Assembly (NCBI GenBank): GCA_934501535.1
Contig: CAKSUM010000013.1
Location: 1 to 64,000, forward strand
Origin: an uncultured Clostridia bacterium
Lineage (GTDB): Bacteria; Bacillota; Clostridia; UBA1381
Direction of reading: 5' to 3'
DNA length: 64,000 nucleotides
Shown here: piece by piece, positions 41,518-50,843 of the stretch
Numbering within the stretch: the first letter of the stretch is position 1
Layout of the letters: each line of letters begins with the position of its first letter
Program-made: the position numbers and the translations under genes
The notes under the pieces: generated by a model
Seen by the model: the letters and a program-made list of their open reading frames with translations, nothing else
Databases searched by the model: none
What the model was told of the DNA's origin: nothing

Positions 41518-42816
41518 ATGCAGATTTGTAACAACATCGGAACAAATGAGAAAGGTAATCTTACCTTTGCGGGCTTTGACACAACCGAGCTTGCAAAAAA
41601 ATACGGTACGCCGCTTTATCTTATGGATGAGGATAAAATCCGCGAAAAAATGCGTGCGTATAAATCCGCGATGAAAAAGCATTTCGGCGAGGGCGCAATG
41701 CCGATTTATGCCAGCAAGGCGGCGAGCTTCAAGCAGATGTACCGCATAGCAAAGTCCGAGGGAATAGGCGTAGACGTGGTTTCCGGCGGCGAGATTTACA
41801 CCGCGCTGGCTGCGGAATATGATATTTCGGGCGCATTTTTCCACGGCAACAACAAAACCCCGGAGGAAATAGCTTTTGCGATTGAAAACGGAATAGGATA
41901 TTTTGTTGCCGATTCGCTCACCGAACTTGAAAATATAAATGCGGAGGCGGCAAGGCAGGGTATCCGTCAAAAGGTTCTGCTGCGCATAACGCCGGGAATT
42001 GATACGCATACCAATAAGAAAATCGCAACGGGTAATGTCGATTCAAAATTCGGCGTTGCAATCGCAACCGGTCAGGCGTATGAATTTGTCGGTGCGGCTT
42101 TGGGATACAAAAATATTGATTTGTACGGCTATCACTGTCATGTGGGTTCGCAGGTATTTGACGCGGAAACCTTTATTGACGCTGTGGATATTATGATGGA
42201 TTTTTCGGCAGAGGTAAAGCGCCGTTACGGTTATGAGGGCGAAATTCTGAATCTCGGCGGAGGTTTCGGTGTACGCTATGTTGCGTCGCAGCCGGATTTG
42301 GACATAGAAAACAGTATTCGCGAAGTGGGTGAGGTGCTCACGCAGAAATGTAAGGATTTGGGCATGAAAAAGCCAAGAATACTGATGGAACCGGGGAGGA
42401 GCATTGTTGCCGACGCAGGAATGACTCTTTATACGGTCGGAACGGTTAAGCAGATTACCAATTTTAAAAACTATGTTGCAATCGACGGCGGCATGGCAGA
42501 TAATCCGAGATTTGCGCTGTATGACGCGGAATATACGGTTGTGACGGCGAATAAGGCGGCGCTGCCGAAGCATTATCGCTGCACGCTTGTGGGAAAATGC
42601 TGTGAAAGCGGCGATATTATTCAGGAGGATATTCACATCGCAAAGCCGGAAAAGGGCGATATTATTGCGGTTTTGACAACGGGTGCATACAACTACTCTA
42701 TGGCGTCAAACTATAACAGAATAGCAAAGCCGCCGGTTGTGATGCTTTCGGGCGGCAAGGACTATGTTGCGGTAAGACGCGAAACTCCCGAAGATATTAT
42801 AAGGAATGATGTCTGA
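41518..42816 (+). CDS. lysA: Diaminopimelate decarboxylase
   Basis: A 432-residue PLP enzyme that makes lysine from meso-diaminopimelate, the last step. The alanine-racemase-like barrel holds the PLP Lys in IYASKAAS (near residue 64), the HCHVGSQ stretch, the phosphate-binding LNLGGGFG, and EPGRSIVADAG. The C-terminal domain has CGEC-like CCESGD and the Tyr of AYNYSMASNYN. AGGAGG before the start. It is directly under riboswitch control. Confidence 0.97.
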   Translation: MQICNNIGTNEKGNLTFAGFDTTELAKKYGTPLYLMDEDKIREKMRAYKSAMKKHFGEGAMPIYASKAASFKQMYRIAKSEGIGVDVVSGGEIYTALAAEYDISGAFFHGNNKTPEEIAFAIENGIGYFVADSLTELENINAEAARQGIRQKVLLRITPGIDTHTNKKIATGNVDSKFGVAIATGQAYEFVGAALGYKNIDLYGYHCHVGSQVFDAETFIDAVDIMMDFSAEVKRRYGYEGEILNLGGGFGVRYVASQPDLDIENSIREVGEVLTQKCKDLGMKKPRILMEPGRSIVADAGMTLYTVGTVKQITNFKNYVAIDGGMADNPRFALYDAEYTVVTANKAALPKHYRCTLVGKCCESGDIIQEDIHIAKPEKGDIIAVLTTGAYNYSMASNYNRIAKPPVVMLSGGKDYVAVRRETPEDIIRNDV

Positions 42817-42821
42817 GTCTA

Positions 42822-42850
42822 TTGACACGGGCGGCTAAAAATGGTAATAT
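42822..42850 (+). promoter_or_regulatory. Internal promoter in front of asd
   Basis: TTGACA (42822-42827), 17-base spacer, TAATAT (42845-42850), beginning 5 bases after the lysA stop. It would let asd, dapA and dapB be made independently of the lysine riboswitch. Confidence 0.7.
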
Positions 42851-42890
42851 AGACATAGGTTCTTATTTGAACCAGATTGGAGATACAGAC

Positions 42891-43973
42891 ATGAAAGAAT
42901 GTTACAAGGTTGGAATTATAGGCGCTACGGGAATGGTCGGTCAGAGGTTTATCGACCTTTTAAAGGATCACCCGTGGTTTAAGATAACCGTACTGGCGGC
43001 TTCTGCACGGAGCGCCGGGAAAACTTACCGCGAGGCTGTCGGCAGCAAATGGGTAATGGAAAATGAGCTTCCGGCGGATATTGCGGATATTGTCGTAATG
43101 GACGCGACGGCGGACGCGGAAAAAATTGCCGCGGCTGTTGATTTTGTGTTCTGCGCAGTCAACATGAAAAAGGACGAGATAAAAGCGCTTGAAGAAAAAT
43201 ACGCAAAGCTTGAATGTCCGGTAATTTCAAATAATTCGGCGCACCGTCATACGCCCGATGTGCCGATGGTAATTCCCGAGGTAAACCCGGAGCATATCGA
43301 GATTATCAAGGCACAGAGAGAAAGACTCGGAACCAAGCGCGGTTTTATTGCGGTTAAATCAAACTGCTCGATACAAAGCTATGTTCCGGCGCTGCATCCG
43401 CTCATGAAATACGGCGTAACCAAGGTTCTGGCAACAACATACCAGGCAATTTCGGGAGCGGGCAAGACGTTTGAAACATGGCCGGAAATGGTTGATAACC
43501 TTATCCCGTATATCGGCGGCGAGGAAGAAAAATCCGAGCTTGAGCCGCTCAAGGTTTGGGGTCATATAGAAAACGGTGAAATTATTGATGCACAAAGCCC
43601 GTCAATAACCACGCAGTGTCTGCGCGTGCCCGTTTCAAACGGTCATACGGCTGCGGTTTTCGTAAGTTTTAAGGATAAACCGTCGGTGGAACAGATTAAG
43701 GAGGACTGGAAGAACTTCCGCGGCGTTCCGCAGGAACTTGAACTTCCGCATGCGCCGAAACAGTTTTTAAACTACTTTGAGGAAAATGACCGTCCGCAGA
43801 GCAAGCTGGACAGAAATCTGGAGGGCGGTATGGCGGTTTCGATAGGCAGACTGCGCCCGGATACTCAGTATGATTACAAATTTGTGTGCCTGTCGCACAA
43901 TACACTTCGCGGTGCAGCGGGCGGCGGTGTACTCTTGGCGGAGCTGCTTGCGAAAAAAGGATACTTTGACTGA
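42891..43973 (+). CDS. asd: Aspartate-semialdehyde dehydrogenase (archaeal/fungal-type)
   Basis: A 360-residue NADPH-dependent enzyme. Start at 42891 (MKECYKVGIIGATG) follows TTGGAGA; the ORF to 42822 overlaps the promoter. Rossmann motif GIIGATGMVGQRFI, catalytic Cys in KSNCSIQSY, and QAISGAGK with the catalytic region. The substrate-binding SNGHTAAVFVSF and the length place it in the group found in archaea, fungi and some bacteria rather than the common bacterial Asd. It makes aspartate semialdehyde for lysine, threonine and methionine. Confidence 0.94.
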   Translation: MKECYKVGIIGATGMVGQRFIDLLKDHPWFKITVLAASARSAGKTYREAVGSKWVMENELPADIADIVVMDATADAEKIAAAVDFVFCAVNMKKDEIKALEEKYAKLECPVISNNSAHRHTPDVPMVIPEVNPEHIEIIKAQRERLGTKRGFIAVKSNCSIQSYVPALHPLMKYGVTKVLATTYQAISGAGKTFETWPEMVDNLIPYIGGEEEKSELEPLKVWGHIENGEIIDAQSPSITTQCLRVPVSNGHTAAVFVSFKDKPSVEQIKEDWKNFRGVPQELELPHAPKQFLNYFEENDRPQSKLDRNLEGGMAVSIGRLRPDTQYDYKFVCLSHNTLRGAAGGGVLLAELLAKKGYFD

Positions 43974-44009
43974 TATAAAAGGATATTTTATTTTGAAAGG
44001 GGATATATT

Positions 44010-44900
44010 ATGAAAAAGTTACCGTTTACCGGCTCGGGCGTTGCCCTGATTACGCCGTTCAAGCCGGACGGCACACCGAACTATGAAAAGCTTGATGAGC
44101 TTATTGAAATGCACGTTGCGAACAAAACAGACGCAATAATAATATGCGGTACAACCGGAGAGGCACCGACGCTTCCCGATGACGAACACCTTGAGGTAAT
44201 AAAGCATACCGTAAAAACAGCTGCCGGGCGAATAGCCGTAATAGGCGGCACGGGCAGTAACTACACGCGCCACGCCATCGAATTTTCACAGAAAGCAGAG
44301 GAATTCGGCTGTGACGGTGTACTATGTGTAACGCCGTACTACAACAAGGCGTCGCAGAAAGGGCTTGTTGAACACTATAAGGCAATTGCAGAGTCAATTT
44401 CAATTCCGGTAATTTTATACAATGTGCCCTCGCGCACGGGTGTAAATATATCAATTCCGGCGCTTAAAGAGCTGGCAAAGGTGGAAAATATTGTCGCGAT
44501 TAAAGAGGCAAGCGGAAATATAAGCTATGCGACCAAAATTCGCAAAGAAGTCCCCGAGCTGTACATGTATTCCGGCAATGATGATATGATAGTGCCGATA
44601 ATGTCGATAGGCGGCAAGGGCGTAATTTCCGTTGTGGCAAACATTCTGCCGGAGGAAACTCACAATGTCTGTCAGTATTATCTGGAGGGAAGAACCGACG
44701 ATGCATTAAAGCTTCAGCTTGACATGCTCGACCTCATAAATAACCTGTTTATCGAGGTAAATCCCATTCCGATAAAAACTGCGATGAATATTCTCGGCTA
44801 CGGTGTCGGCGGACTTAATCTGCCGCTTTGCGACATGGAGGAGAAAAATCTTGAAATTCTCAAAAAATCGTTGGAGGATTACGGCGTAAAGAAATTATAA
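44010..44900 (+). CDS. dapA: 4-hydroxy-tetrahydrodipicolinate synthase
   Basis: A 296-residue class I aldolase-type lyase, condensing pyruvate and aspartate semialdehyde. Signature GTTGEAPTL (substrate carboxylate binding), the Tyr pair in VTPYYNKASQKG, the Schiff-base Lys in VAIKEASGN (about 161), and Tyr of LYNVPSRTG. TIM barrel, tetramer. AAGGGGA before the start. Asd product is its substrate, so the gene order follows the pathway. Confidence 0.97.
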   Translation: MKKLPFTGSGVALITPFKPDGTPNYEKLDELIEMHVANKTDAIIICGTTGEAPTLPDDEHLEVIKHTVKTAAGRIAVIGGTGSNYTRHAIEFSQKAEEFGCDGVLCVTPYYNKASQKGLVEHYKAIAESISIPVILYNVPSRTGVNISIPALKELAKVENIVAIKEASGNISYATKIRKEVPELYMYSGNDDMIVPIMSIGGKGVISVVANILPEETHNVCQYYLEGRTDDALKLQLDMLDLINNLFIEVNPIPIKTAMNILGYGVGGLNLPLCDMEEKNLEILKKSLEDYGVKKL

Positions 44901-44913
44901 GAGGTTGGGACAA

Positions 44914-45672
44914 ATGACAAATATTATATTAAGCGGCTGCAACGGCAAAATGGGAAGAGTTATAACGCGTATTACGGAGGCGAACCCCGAAATCACGATT
45001 GTTGCCGGTATAGACATTAACGATTACTGTGAAAACAGTTATCCTGTGTATACAAACGCGGCGGACTGTACCGAAAAAGCAGATGTGATTGTGGATTTTT
45101 CGCACCCGTCGGCTTTTTCGGGGCTGTTAGAGCTTGCAAAAAACACAAAAACACCGCTGATTGCGGCAACTACGGGGCTTTCCGCGCAGCAGCGCAGGGA
45201 GCTTGAGGACGCGGTTGCTCAAATTCCGGTTTTCTTTTCGGCAAACATGAGTATCGGTATAAATCTGCTCACGGAGCTTGCCCGAAAAGCGGCGGTGCTT
45301 TTGGGTAAAAGCTTTGATATTGAAATTATAGAAAAGCATCATAATCAGAAAATTGACGCACCGAGCGGAACGGCGCTGGCGATTGCGGACGCGGTTTCGG
45401 AGGTCATGAAAACCGCGCCGGAATACGTTTATGACCGTCACAGTGTGAGGAAAAAACGTTCGGCGAATGAAATCGGTATACATTCCGTCCGCGGCGGAAC
45501 GATTGTCGGCGAGCATGAGGTGATTTTTGCCGGTACCGACGAAGTTATCACGCTGAAACATCAGGCGGCGTCAAAAGAGGTATTTGCGGTAGGAGCAATT
45601 CGTGCCGCCGAGTTCATGAAGGGCAAGCCCTGCGGAATGTACAGCATGGCAGACCTTATTGAACAGGCATAA
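44914..45672 (+). CDS. dapB: 4-hydroxy-tetrahydrodipicolinate reductase
   Basis: A 252-residue NAD(P)H enzyme; start at 44914 (MTNIILSGCNGKMG) with GAGGTTGGG upstream. Nucleotide-binding LSGCNGKMGRVI, the catalytic IIEKHHNQKIDAPSGTAL with His and Lys, and VRGGTIVGEHEV-like HSVRGGTIVG for dimer/substrate contacts. Next step of lysine synthesis. The start lies 13 bases behind the dapA stop. Confidence 0.97.
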   Translation: MTNIILSGCNGKMGRVITRITEANPEITIVAGIDINDYCENSYPVYTNAADCTEKADVIVDFSHPSAFSGLLELAKNTKTPLIAATTGLSAQQRRELEDAVAQIPVFFSANMSIGINLLTELARKAAVLLGKSFDIEIIEKHHNQKIDAPSGTALAIADAVSEVMKTAPEYVYDRHSVRKKRSANEIGIHSVRGGTIVGEHEVIFAGTDEVITLKHQAASKEVFAVGAIRAAEFMKGKPCGMYSMADLIEQA

Positions 45673-45721
45673 AGGCATACGAAGGGCAGGGCACTCATCA
45701 GGTGCCGGAATGGAGTTTATT

Positions 45722-46210
45722 ATGGATTTGGTTCCTAAGACATGCTTTTTTACCGGTCACCGTATTATTGCCGGAAGTGAAAGAAACATGATAAAAAGCC
45801 TTGTAAATGAGGAGATTTTAAATAAAATCAATGACAAGGTGGAAATATTTATTTCCGGCGGAGCGAGAGGCTTTGATACGATTGCAGCCGAGCAGGTGAT
45901 TTTTATGCGTAAAGATTATGACTCTATCAGGCTTTGTCTGTATCTGCCGTGCCGTAACCATGACCTGAAATGGAAACTTTCCGAAAGATACCGTCTGCAA
46001 AAGATAATGGAGCAGGCGGACGAGATATATTATGTGACCGACGGCGAATACGAAGAAGGGTGCATGAAAAAAAGAAACATAGCCATGGTTGAGGCGTCGG
46101 ACTGCGGAATTGCGTACATGAAAAACAGAATGAGCGGCAGTGCGCAAACGATAAAGTTTGCGGACGAAAAGGGAATTAATGTGATAAATATTGCCGATAA
46201 AAAGTATTAA
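45722..46210 (+). CDS. SLOG family protein (YpsA/DUF1273-like)
   Basis: A 162-residue protein. Start at 45722 (MDLVPKTCFFTGHR) follows GGAG by 6 bases; an ATG at 45710 in the same frame is the alternative. The SLOG Rossmann fold is seen in CFFTGHRII at the N-terminus, IFISGGARGFDTIAAE near 40, and the nucleotide-pocket stretch DEIYYVTDGEY. SLOG proteins bind nucleotides or their derivatives; YpsA of B. subtilis affects division, but this member's ligand is unknown. It follows dapB closely and is probably co-transcribed. Confidence 0.85.
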   Translation: MDLVPKTCFFTGHRIIAGSERNMIKSLVNEEILNKINDKVEIFISGGARGFDTIAAEQVIFMRKDYDSIRLCLYLPCRNHDLKWKLSERYRLQKIMEQADEIYYVTDGEYEEGCMKKRNIAMVEASDCGIAYMKNRMSGSAQTIKFADEKGINVINIADKKY

Positions 46211-46265
46211 AAAACAGTGCCGGCGGACAGCATTTTTACTAAGCCGCACGGCGCTGTTTTCTTTG
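46211..46265 (+). terminator. First terminator of the dap operon
   Basis: AAAACAGTGCCG (46211-46222) and CGGCGCTGTTTT (46249-46260), one G-U pair, followed by CTTTG. Directly behind the SLOG gene stop. Confidence 0.8.
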
Positions 46266-46273
46266 TTAATAAG

Positions 46274-46310
46274 AAATCCACCTGATATTTCGGGTGGATT
46301 TTTATATTTT
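46274..46310. terminator. Second hairpin, tandem terminator
   Basis: AAATCCACC and GGGTGGATTT (46292-46301) with a T-rich tail on the plus strand, just behind the first terminator and facing the end of the convergent GNAT gene. Confidence 0.85.
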
Positions 46311-46369
46311 TGTGTATGTGAAAAATAAAACCGTTAATGTCTGTTTGTTCTATGCTTTGCCGCAGCGAT

Positions 46370-46897
46370 TTATTGTACTTTTTTCTCCATACATACCAGG
46401 TGCACGTCGGGTATGCCGTTGAATACTCCCGGTATAATGTCAATTTCACTGTAGCCGAGGTGTTTATAAAGCCGCCGTGCAGCTGTGTTTTTCTCGTTGG
46501 TATCAATCCGAAGATACATGCAGCCGTCCTTTTTCGCATAGTCCTCATAGAAACGGACAAACTGTGTACCGAAGCCCCTGCCCTTTGTGTCCGGGTCGAT
46601 AACCAGCGTGTGCAGAACCATGATTTGCTCATCTGCCGCGTCGGTGTATTTCCAGCTTGCTTTGGCATATGCAGGGGGCTGAGTTTTATTTATGATTGCC
46701 GCGCCAAAGATAACATTATCCTCCTCGAGCACGAACAGCTCACCCTTTGAAAGCGCGTCACGCGCGGTTGCGGCAGTCGGGTATACTCCCGTTATCCAGC
46801 CGGTCTGCGATGATGTGCTGTTTAAGTCAGCGTCAATCGTTTTGTCATATATTTCGGCAATGCGCAAAATATCATTTTCGGTTGCTTTTCGTATCAT
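46370..46897 (-). CDS. GNAT family N-acetyltransferase
   Basis: A 175-residue acyltransferase. IRKATENDILRIAEIYDKTI at the start, the beta4 strand IMVLHTLVIDPDTKGRGFGTQ with the acetyl-CoA-binding R/QxxGxG/A loop (KGRGFG), and RLYKHLGYSEI near the end are the GNAT A and B motifs. Substrate unknown; the size fits small-molecule or ribosomal-peptide types. Cytoplasmic. It lies 18 bases downstream of mgtE on the same strand. Confidence 0.92.
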   Translation of the reverse strand: MIRKATENDILRIAEIYDKTIDADLNSTSSQTGWITGVYPTAATARDALSKGELFVLEEDNVIFGAAIINKTQPPAYAKASWKYTDAADEQIMVLHTLVIDPDTKGRGFGTQFVRFYEDYAKKDGCMYLRIDTNEKNTAARRLYKHLGYSEIDIIPGVFNGIPDVHLVCMEKKVQ

Positions 46898-46915
46898 TTT
46901 TAATTCTCTCTTTCG

Positions 46916-48250
46916 TTATATATGCAGCAGCAGCGTTGCTATGTTGAAATAAATAATCAGCGAAACTGCGTCAACAATTGTTGTAATCAGCGGACTTGCC
47001 ATAACGGCAGGGTCAAAGCCGACTTTCTTTGCAAGCAGCGGCAGTGTTGAGCCTGCGAGCTTTGCAAAAAATACGGTGCCGATAAGGGTTGCGCATACCA
47101 CGAATGCAATCGTGAGAGAAACGCGGTCGACAACCAGCAGCTTGATAAAGTTTGCGCACGCAAGGATAAATCCGCAGACAAGTGCGACGCGGACTTCCTT
47201 CCATATTATTTTGAAAATATCTTTGAAGTCTATTTCTTCAAGTGACAGACCGCGGATAATGGTAACCGATGCCTGGCTGCCGGAGTTTCCGCCGGTGTCC
47301 ATGAGCATGGGGATAAACGTTGTCAGAACAACGAACTTTCCCAAAGCGTCCTCAAAGTGGGCGATGATTTTCCCGGTAAAAGTTGCCGAAATCATAAGCA
47401 CCAAAAGCCATGGAATACGCTGTTTTGCCGTGTCAAAAACGCCTGTTTTGAGGTACGGCTTTTCCGACGGCGTCATAGCCGCCATCTTTTCGATATCCTC
47501 GGTTGCCTCTTCCTGAATGACATCGATAGCGTCATCGACTGTAACAATTCCGACAAGACGTTTTTCGTTATCGACAACGGGAAGTGCGAGAAAATCGTAT
47601 TTTGAAAGCGCCTTTGCAACGTCCTCCTTATCGTCGAGGGTATTTACATAAATCGGATTGCTGTCCATTATATCCGCGATAATGCAGTCATCGGAGGCAA
47701 GGAGCAAGTCCTTGACCGAAACAATACCCTGAAGTATACGGTTGCGGTCGGTGACGTAACAGGTGTAAATAGTTTCCTTATCAACACCGGTGCGGCGGAT
47801 TTTCGTGAAAGCGTCATGCACGGTCAAATCTTCCTTGAGGTCGATGAACTCGATTGTCATGATTGACCCGGCGCTGTCTTTCGGATAATTCAGTATTTCG
47901 TTTATGCTGTGGCGCAGCTGGGGGTCGGAATGACGTATAATTCGCTTTACCACATTTGCAGGCATTTCTTCGATAATATCAACGGCGTCATCGAGGTACA
48001 GCTCGTCAAGAACCTCTTTAAGCTCGCTGTCCGAAAACCCGGTAATCAGCATTTCCTGCGTGTCCGCGTCAAGCTCTACAAATACTTCGGCTGCTGTTTC
48101 CTTTGGGAGCAGCCGATATAAAAGGGGCATATACCGTTTCGGCAAATCATCGAACAGCGCCGCTATGTCAATCGGCTCTATGTCTGTCAAAATTCCTTTA
48201 AGTTTCGCGTACTGATGCGTTTTAATCAGCTCGATGATTAAATCTATCAT
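46916..48250 (-). CDS. mgtE: MgtE-type magnesium transporter
   Basis: A 444-residue Mg2+ channel/transporter. The N-terminal Mg-sensing domain of helical repeats (about 1-125; FDDLPKRYMPLLYRLLPKE) is followed by two CBS domains (about 130-250; IMTIEFIDLKEDLTVHD, VDDAIDVIQEEATED). Five transmembrane segments follow with the pore signature MLMDTGGNSGSQAS and the SPLITTIVDAVSLIIYF end. It follows the penicillin-binding protein gene by 20 bases on the same strand. No M-box was seen; the sensing domain itself gates by Mg. Confidence 0.97.
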   Translation of the reverse strand: MIDLIIELIKTHQYAKLKGILTDIEPIDIAALFDDLPKRYMPLLYRLLPKETAAEVFVELDADTQEMLITGFSDSELKEVLDELYLDDAVDIIEEMPANVVKRIIRHSDPQLRHSINEILNYPKDSAGSIMTIEFIDLKEDLTVHDAFTKIRRTGVDKETIYTCYVTDRNRILQGIVSVKDLLLASDDCIIADIMDSNPIYVNTLDDKEDVAKALSKYDFLALPVVDNEKRLVGIVTVDDAIDVIQEEATEDIEKMAAMTPSEKPYLKTGVFDTAKQRIPWLLVLMISATFTGKIIAHFEDALGKFVVLTTFIPMLMDTGGNSGSQASVTIIRGLSLEEIDFKDIFKIIWKEVRVALVCGFILACANFIKLLVVDRVSLTIAFVVCATLIGTVFFAKLAGSTLPLLAKKVGFDPAVMASPLITTIVDAVSLIIYFNIATLLLHI

Positions 48251-48270
48251 GGTATATAACCTCCTTAAAA

Positions 48271-50691
48271 TTACTCTTCCGGATTACTCTCGTCCGGCTG
48301 CTCCTGTGAAGATTCCGTATCTTCCGGCTGAGCGGAGGCTTTAGGCGTTTCTGCAACACTTCCCGGATTCGGCGGTCTGTAGGTATCCGAGTACAGTTCA
48401 TCGTCATCGGGAGACGGGGTCGCGTGTTTTTTGGAGTCGGTATCCGAGCTTCCGCCGGAATAATGACCCGAATTGTTGCAGTATTTTGTGGGTACTGTTC
48501 CGTTTACGAAATATTCCGTCTTGGCGTAGGAACAGCCGCTTGAAGAAAGCTTTCCTGTTTTCTGGCAGATGGAAACTGCGGTAACGTTGCTCGGTGCCTC
48601 AAACTTTTTCGCTTCAAGATTGGCATGAACCTTTTCCATTACCTTTTTCCAGACGGCTGTCGAAACATTGTTTGTTACTCCTGCTTTTGTAAGCGGAGTC
48701 ATGCTGTCGAAACCGAACCATGCCGCACCGACATAATACGGCGTATATCCGACGAACCATTTGTCACAGTTATCGTTTGACGTACCCGTTTTGCCGTATG
48801 CGGTCATTTTGGAAAGCCGTGCATTGCGTCCCGTTCCGGCACTGCCGTTTACGACTTCCTTTAAAAAGTCGGTCATGATGAACGCGTTTGCTTCGCTTAT
48901 CACCCTTGTTGATTCGGGCTTGTATTCCAAAAGAACCTTACCCGAGCTGTCTAAAACCTTCGTATATGTGTGCGGTGTTATATACACACCGCCGTTTGCA
49001 AAGACTGCGTAAGCCGCAGCCATTTCCTTGGGAGAAACACCGTTGGTCATGCCGCCGAGTCCCAAGGCACTTAAATTTTTATCACTTTCGGTCAATGACG
49101 AAAAATGATATTTGTTAGTCATATAATTGTAGCTTGTATCCACGCCGAGGCTCTGAAGAGTCTGTACGGCGGTGGTATTACACGAAATTTCTATCGCCTT
49201 GCGCACCGAGATATTACCCTTATATCCCTTGTAGGAGTTTTTCGGCGCCCAATCTCCGATTTTGATTTCCTTATCGGTGAGAATGGTTGCGGCGTTGATT
49301 TTGCCCGTTTCCAGAGCCGGCGCATATACAGACAGCGGCTTTACCGATGAACCCGGCTGACGCTTGGACTGTGTAGCGCGGTTTAATCCGCGGCTTTCGG
49401 TTTTTTTGCCGATTCCGCCGACGATGCCTTTGATTTCACCGGTATACGGGTCAATGATAACCATGCCGGACTGCGTACCTTTTGACGCTGCCGGGAAATT
49501 GGCTGTATTTTCATATATACTTTCCATATCGCTCTGAATATTGCTGTCCATGGTGGTATATATCTTCAGACCGCCGTTGAATACCTGCTGGTCGGCGAAT
49601 GTCTTGGAATATCCCTTTTGCGTCTGCAAATCGGATATAACGTCATTTATAACCTGGTCGACAAAGTAGTTGTAAACGGTCGAATTAAGCCCTTTGTACT
49701 TTGTGTTTACGCCGAGCTTTGACGAGGACGCCTCGTTGTATTCATCCTCGCTTATTTTGCCCAGCTCATACATTTTTTTAAGAACGGTGTTGCGCTTTGC
49801 AAGTGCATCATCCGGATTTCGGAACGGGTCATAGCGCGACGGAGCCTGGGTTATGCCGACAATCATTGCAGCCTGCGGCAGGGTCAGGTCAACGGCGCTC
49901 TTGGAGAAGTATATCTTTGATGACGCCTCAATTCCGTAGCACTGATTTCCGAAATACGCAATGTTCAGATACATCGTGAGGATTTCGTCTTTGGTGAAAC
50001 GTTTTTCAAACGCAACGGCGCGCATCATTTCCTTGATTTTACGCGTTACCGTTTTGTCCTTTTCCTGCGTAATATTTTTTATAACCTGCTGCGTAATGGT
50101 ACTTCCGCCGTAGGACGGTGACTTGTGTGTAAGCTTGGACACAAACCAGCCGATAGTCGCTCCGGTTGTACGCTTGAGGTCGATGCCGTTATGTTTTAAA
50201 AAACGCTCGTCCTCAATAGATATGGCTGCCTCTTTGGCAATATCGGGGATTTTGTCGGAGTCAACCCATTCGCGGTTGCCGTCGCTGTGCAGATGCTCGA
50301 CCTCGACCGAATTTCCGTTCGGGTCATTTGCGTAGACAACCGATGAAAAGTTGTAGGCGATACCGTCAAAATCCATATCGTCGATTTCCTGGGTTATGGC
50401 GGCATACATTCCCGCGCCGATGCCTAAAGCGATGACCGCGCCGGCGCATATGCATGTTACGAGCGCGACTCGGAACCGTGCCCAGAACAGGCTGTGCTTT
50501 TTCGGTTTTTTGCCCGATGTTCTGCGCGGCTTTTCCTCGGCTCGTCTTTTTTCAATATTATTATGCGCAGGTCTGTCCCCGCCGGAAAAACCGTACGGCT
50601 TTGCGCGTTCGCCGGAATGCGTACTTCGCCCCGGAACCGAACTTTGACCGGAATCTGACCTTCGCTTGTGTTTATCACGTGCGTGTTTCAA
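48271..50691 (-). CDS. Class A penicillin-binding protein (PBP1A family)
   Basis: An 806-residue bifunctional wall enzyme. A TTG start at 50691 (MKHARDKHKRR) is preferred: GGAGG ends 8 bases before it, whereas the GTG at 50700 lies inside that site. Basic Ser-rich cytoplasmic tail (1-70), a transmembrane anchor (ALVTCICAGAVIALGIGAGMYA), the GT51 transglycosylase with EDERFLKHNGID, STITQQVIKN and LNIAYFGNQCYGIE, then the transpeptidase with SSVKP (SxxK), SCN in EISCNTTA and KTGTSND. The C-terminal 100 residues are Ser/Pro/Glu-rich. It builds and cross-links peptidoglycan. Confidence 0.96.
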   Translation of the reverse strand: MKHARDKHKRRSDSGQSSVPGRSTHSGERAKPYGFSGGDRPAHNNIEKRRAEEKPRRTSGKKPKKHSLFWARFRVALVTCICAGAVIALGIGAGMYAAITQEIDDMDFDGIAYNFSSVVYANDPNGNSVEVEHLHSDGNREWVDSDKIPDIAKEAAISIEDERFLKHNGIDLKRTTGATIGWFVSKLTHKSPSYGGSTITQQVIKNITQEKDKTVTRKIKEMMRAVAFEKRFTKDEILTMYLNIAYFGNQCYGIEASSKIYFSKSAVDLTLPQAAMIVGITQAPSRYDPFRNPDDALAKRNTVLKKMYELGKISEDEYNEASSSKLGVNTKYKGLNSTVYNYFVDQVINDVISDLQTQKGYSKTFADQQVFNGGLKIYTTMDSNIQSDMESIYENTANFPAASKGTQSGMVIIDPYTGEIKGIVGGIGKKTESRGLNRATQSKRQPGSSVKPLSVYAPALETGKINAATILTDKEIKIGDWAPKNSYKGYKGNISVRKAIEISCNTTAVQTLQSLGVDTSYNYMTNKYHFSSLTESDKNLSALGLGGMTNGVSPKEMAAAYAVFANGGVYITPHTYTKVLDSSGKVLLEYKPESTRVISEANAFIMTDFLKEVVNGSAGTGRNARLSKMTAYGKTGTSNDNCDKWFVGYTPYYVGAAWFGFDSMTPLTKAGVTNNVSTAVWKKVMEKVHANLEAKKFEAPSNVTAVSICQKTGKLSSSGCSYAKTEYFVNGTVPTKYCNNSGHYSGGSSDTDSKKHATPSPDDDELYSDTYRPPNPGSVAETPKASAQPEDTESSQEQPDESNPEE

Positions 50692-50732
50692 AATTAACAC
50701 CTCCCGTATTCATTGTAAAACATACCAATTAT

Positions 50733-50761
50733 ATTATAGTACAAAAATTAATTTTATGCAA
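50733..50761 (-). promoter_or_regulatory. Promoter of the PBP-mgtE unit
   Basis: Minus strand TTGCAT (50756-50761), 17-base spacer, TATAAT (50733-50738), about 40 bases before the start. Confidence 0.75.
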
Positions 50762-50843
50762 CCCAAATTTTGCAAAAAATATAAAAATGAATAAAATTTT
50801 TAAAAATGGCAAAAATACCTAAAAACCGAAAGGAGCGATAAGC

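Noticed and set aside
46898..48270. Mg riboswitch (M-box) in front of mgtE
   Set aside because: Only 20 bases separate mgtE from the PBP gene upstream; no room for an M-box.
50692..50700. GTG at 50700 as start of the penicillin-binding protein
   Set aside because: The GTG is part of the GGGAGGTG ribosome site; the TTG at 50691 has correct spacing.
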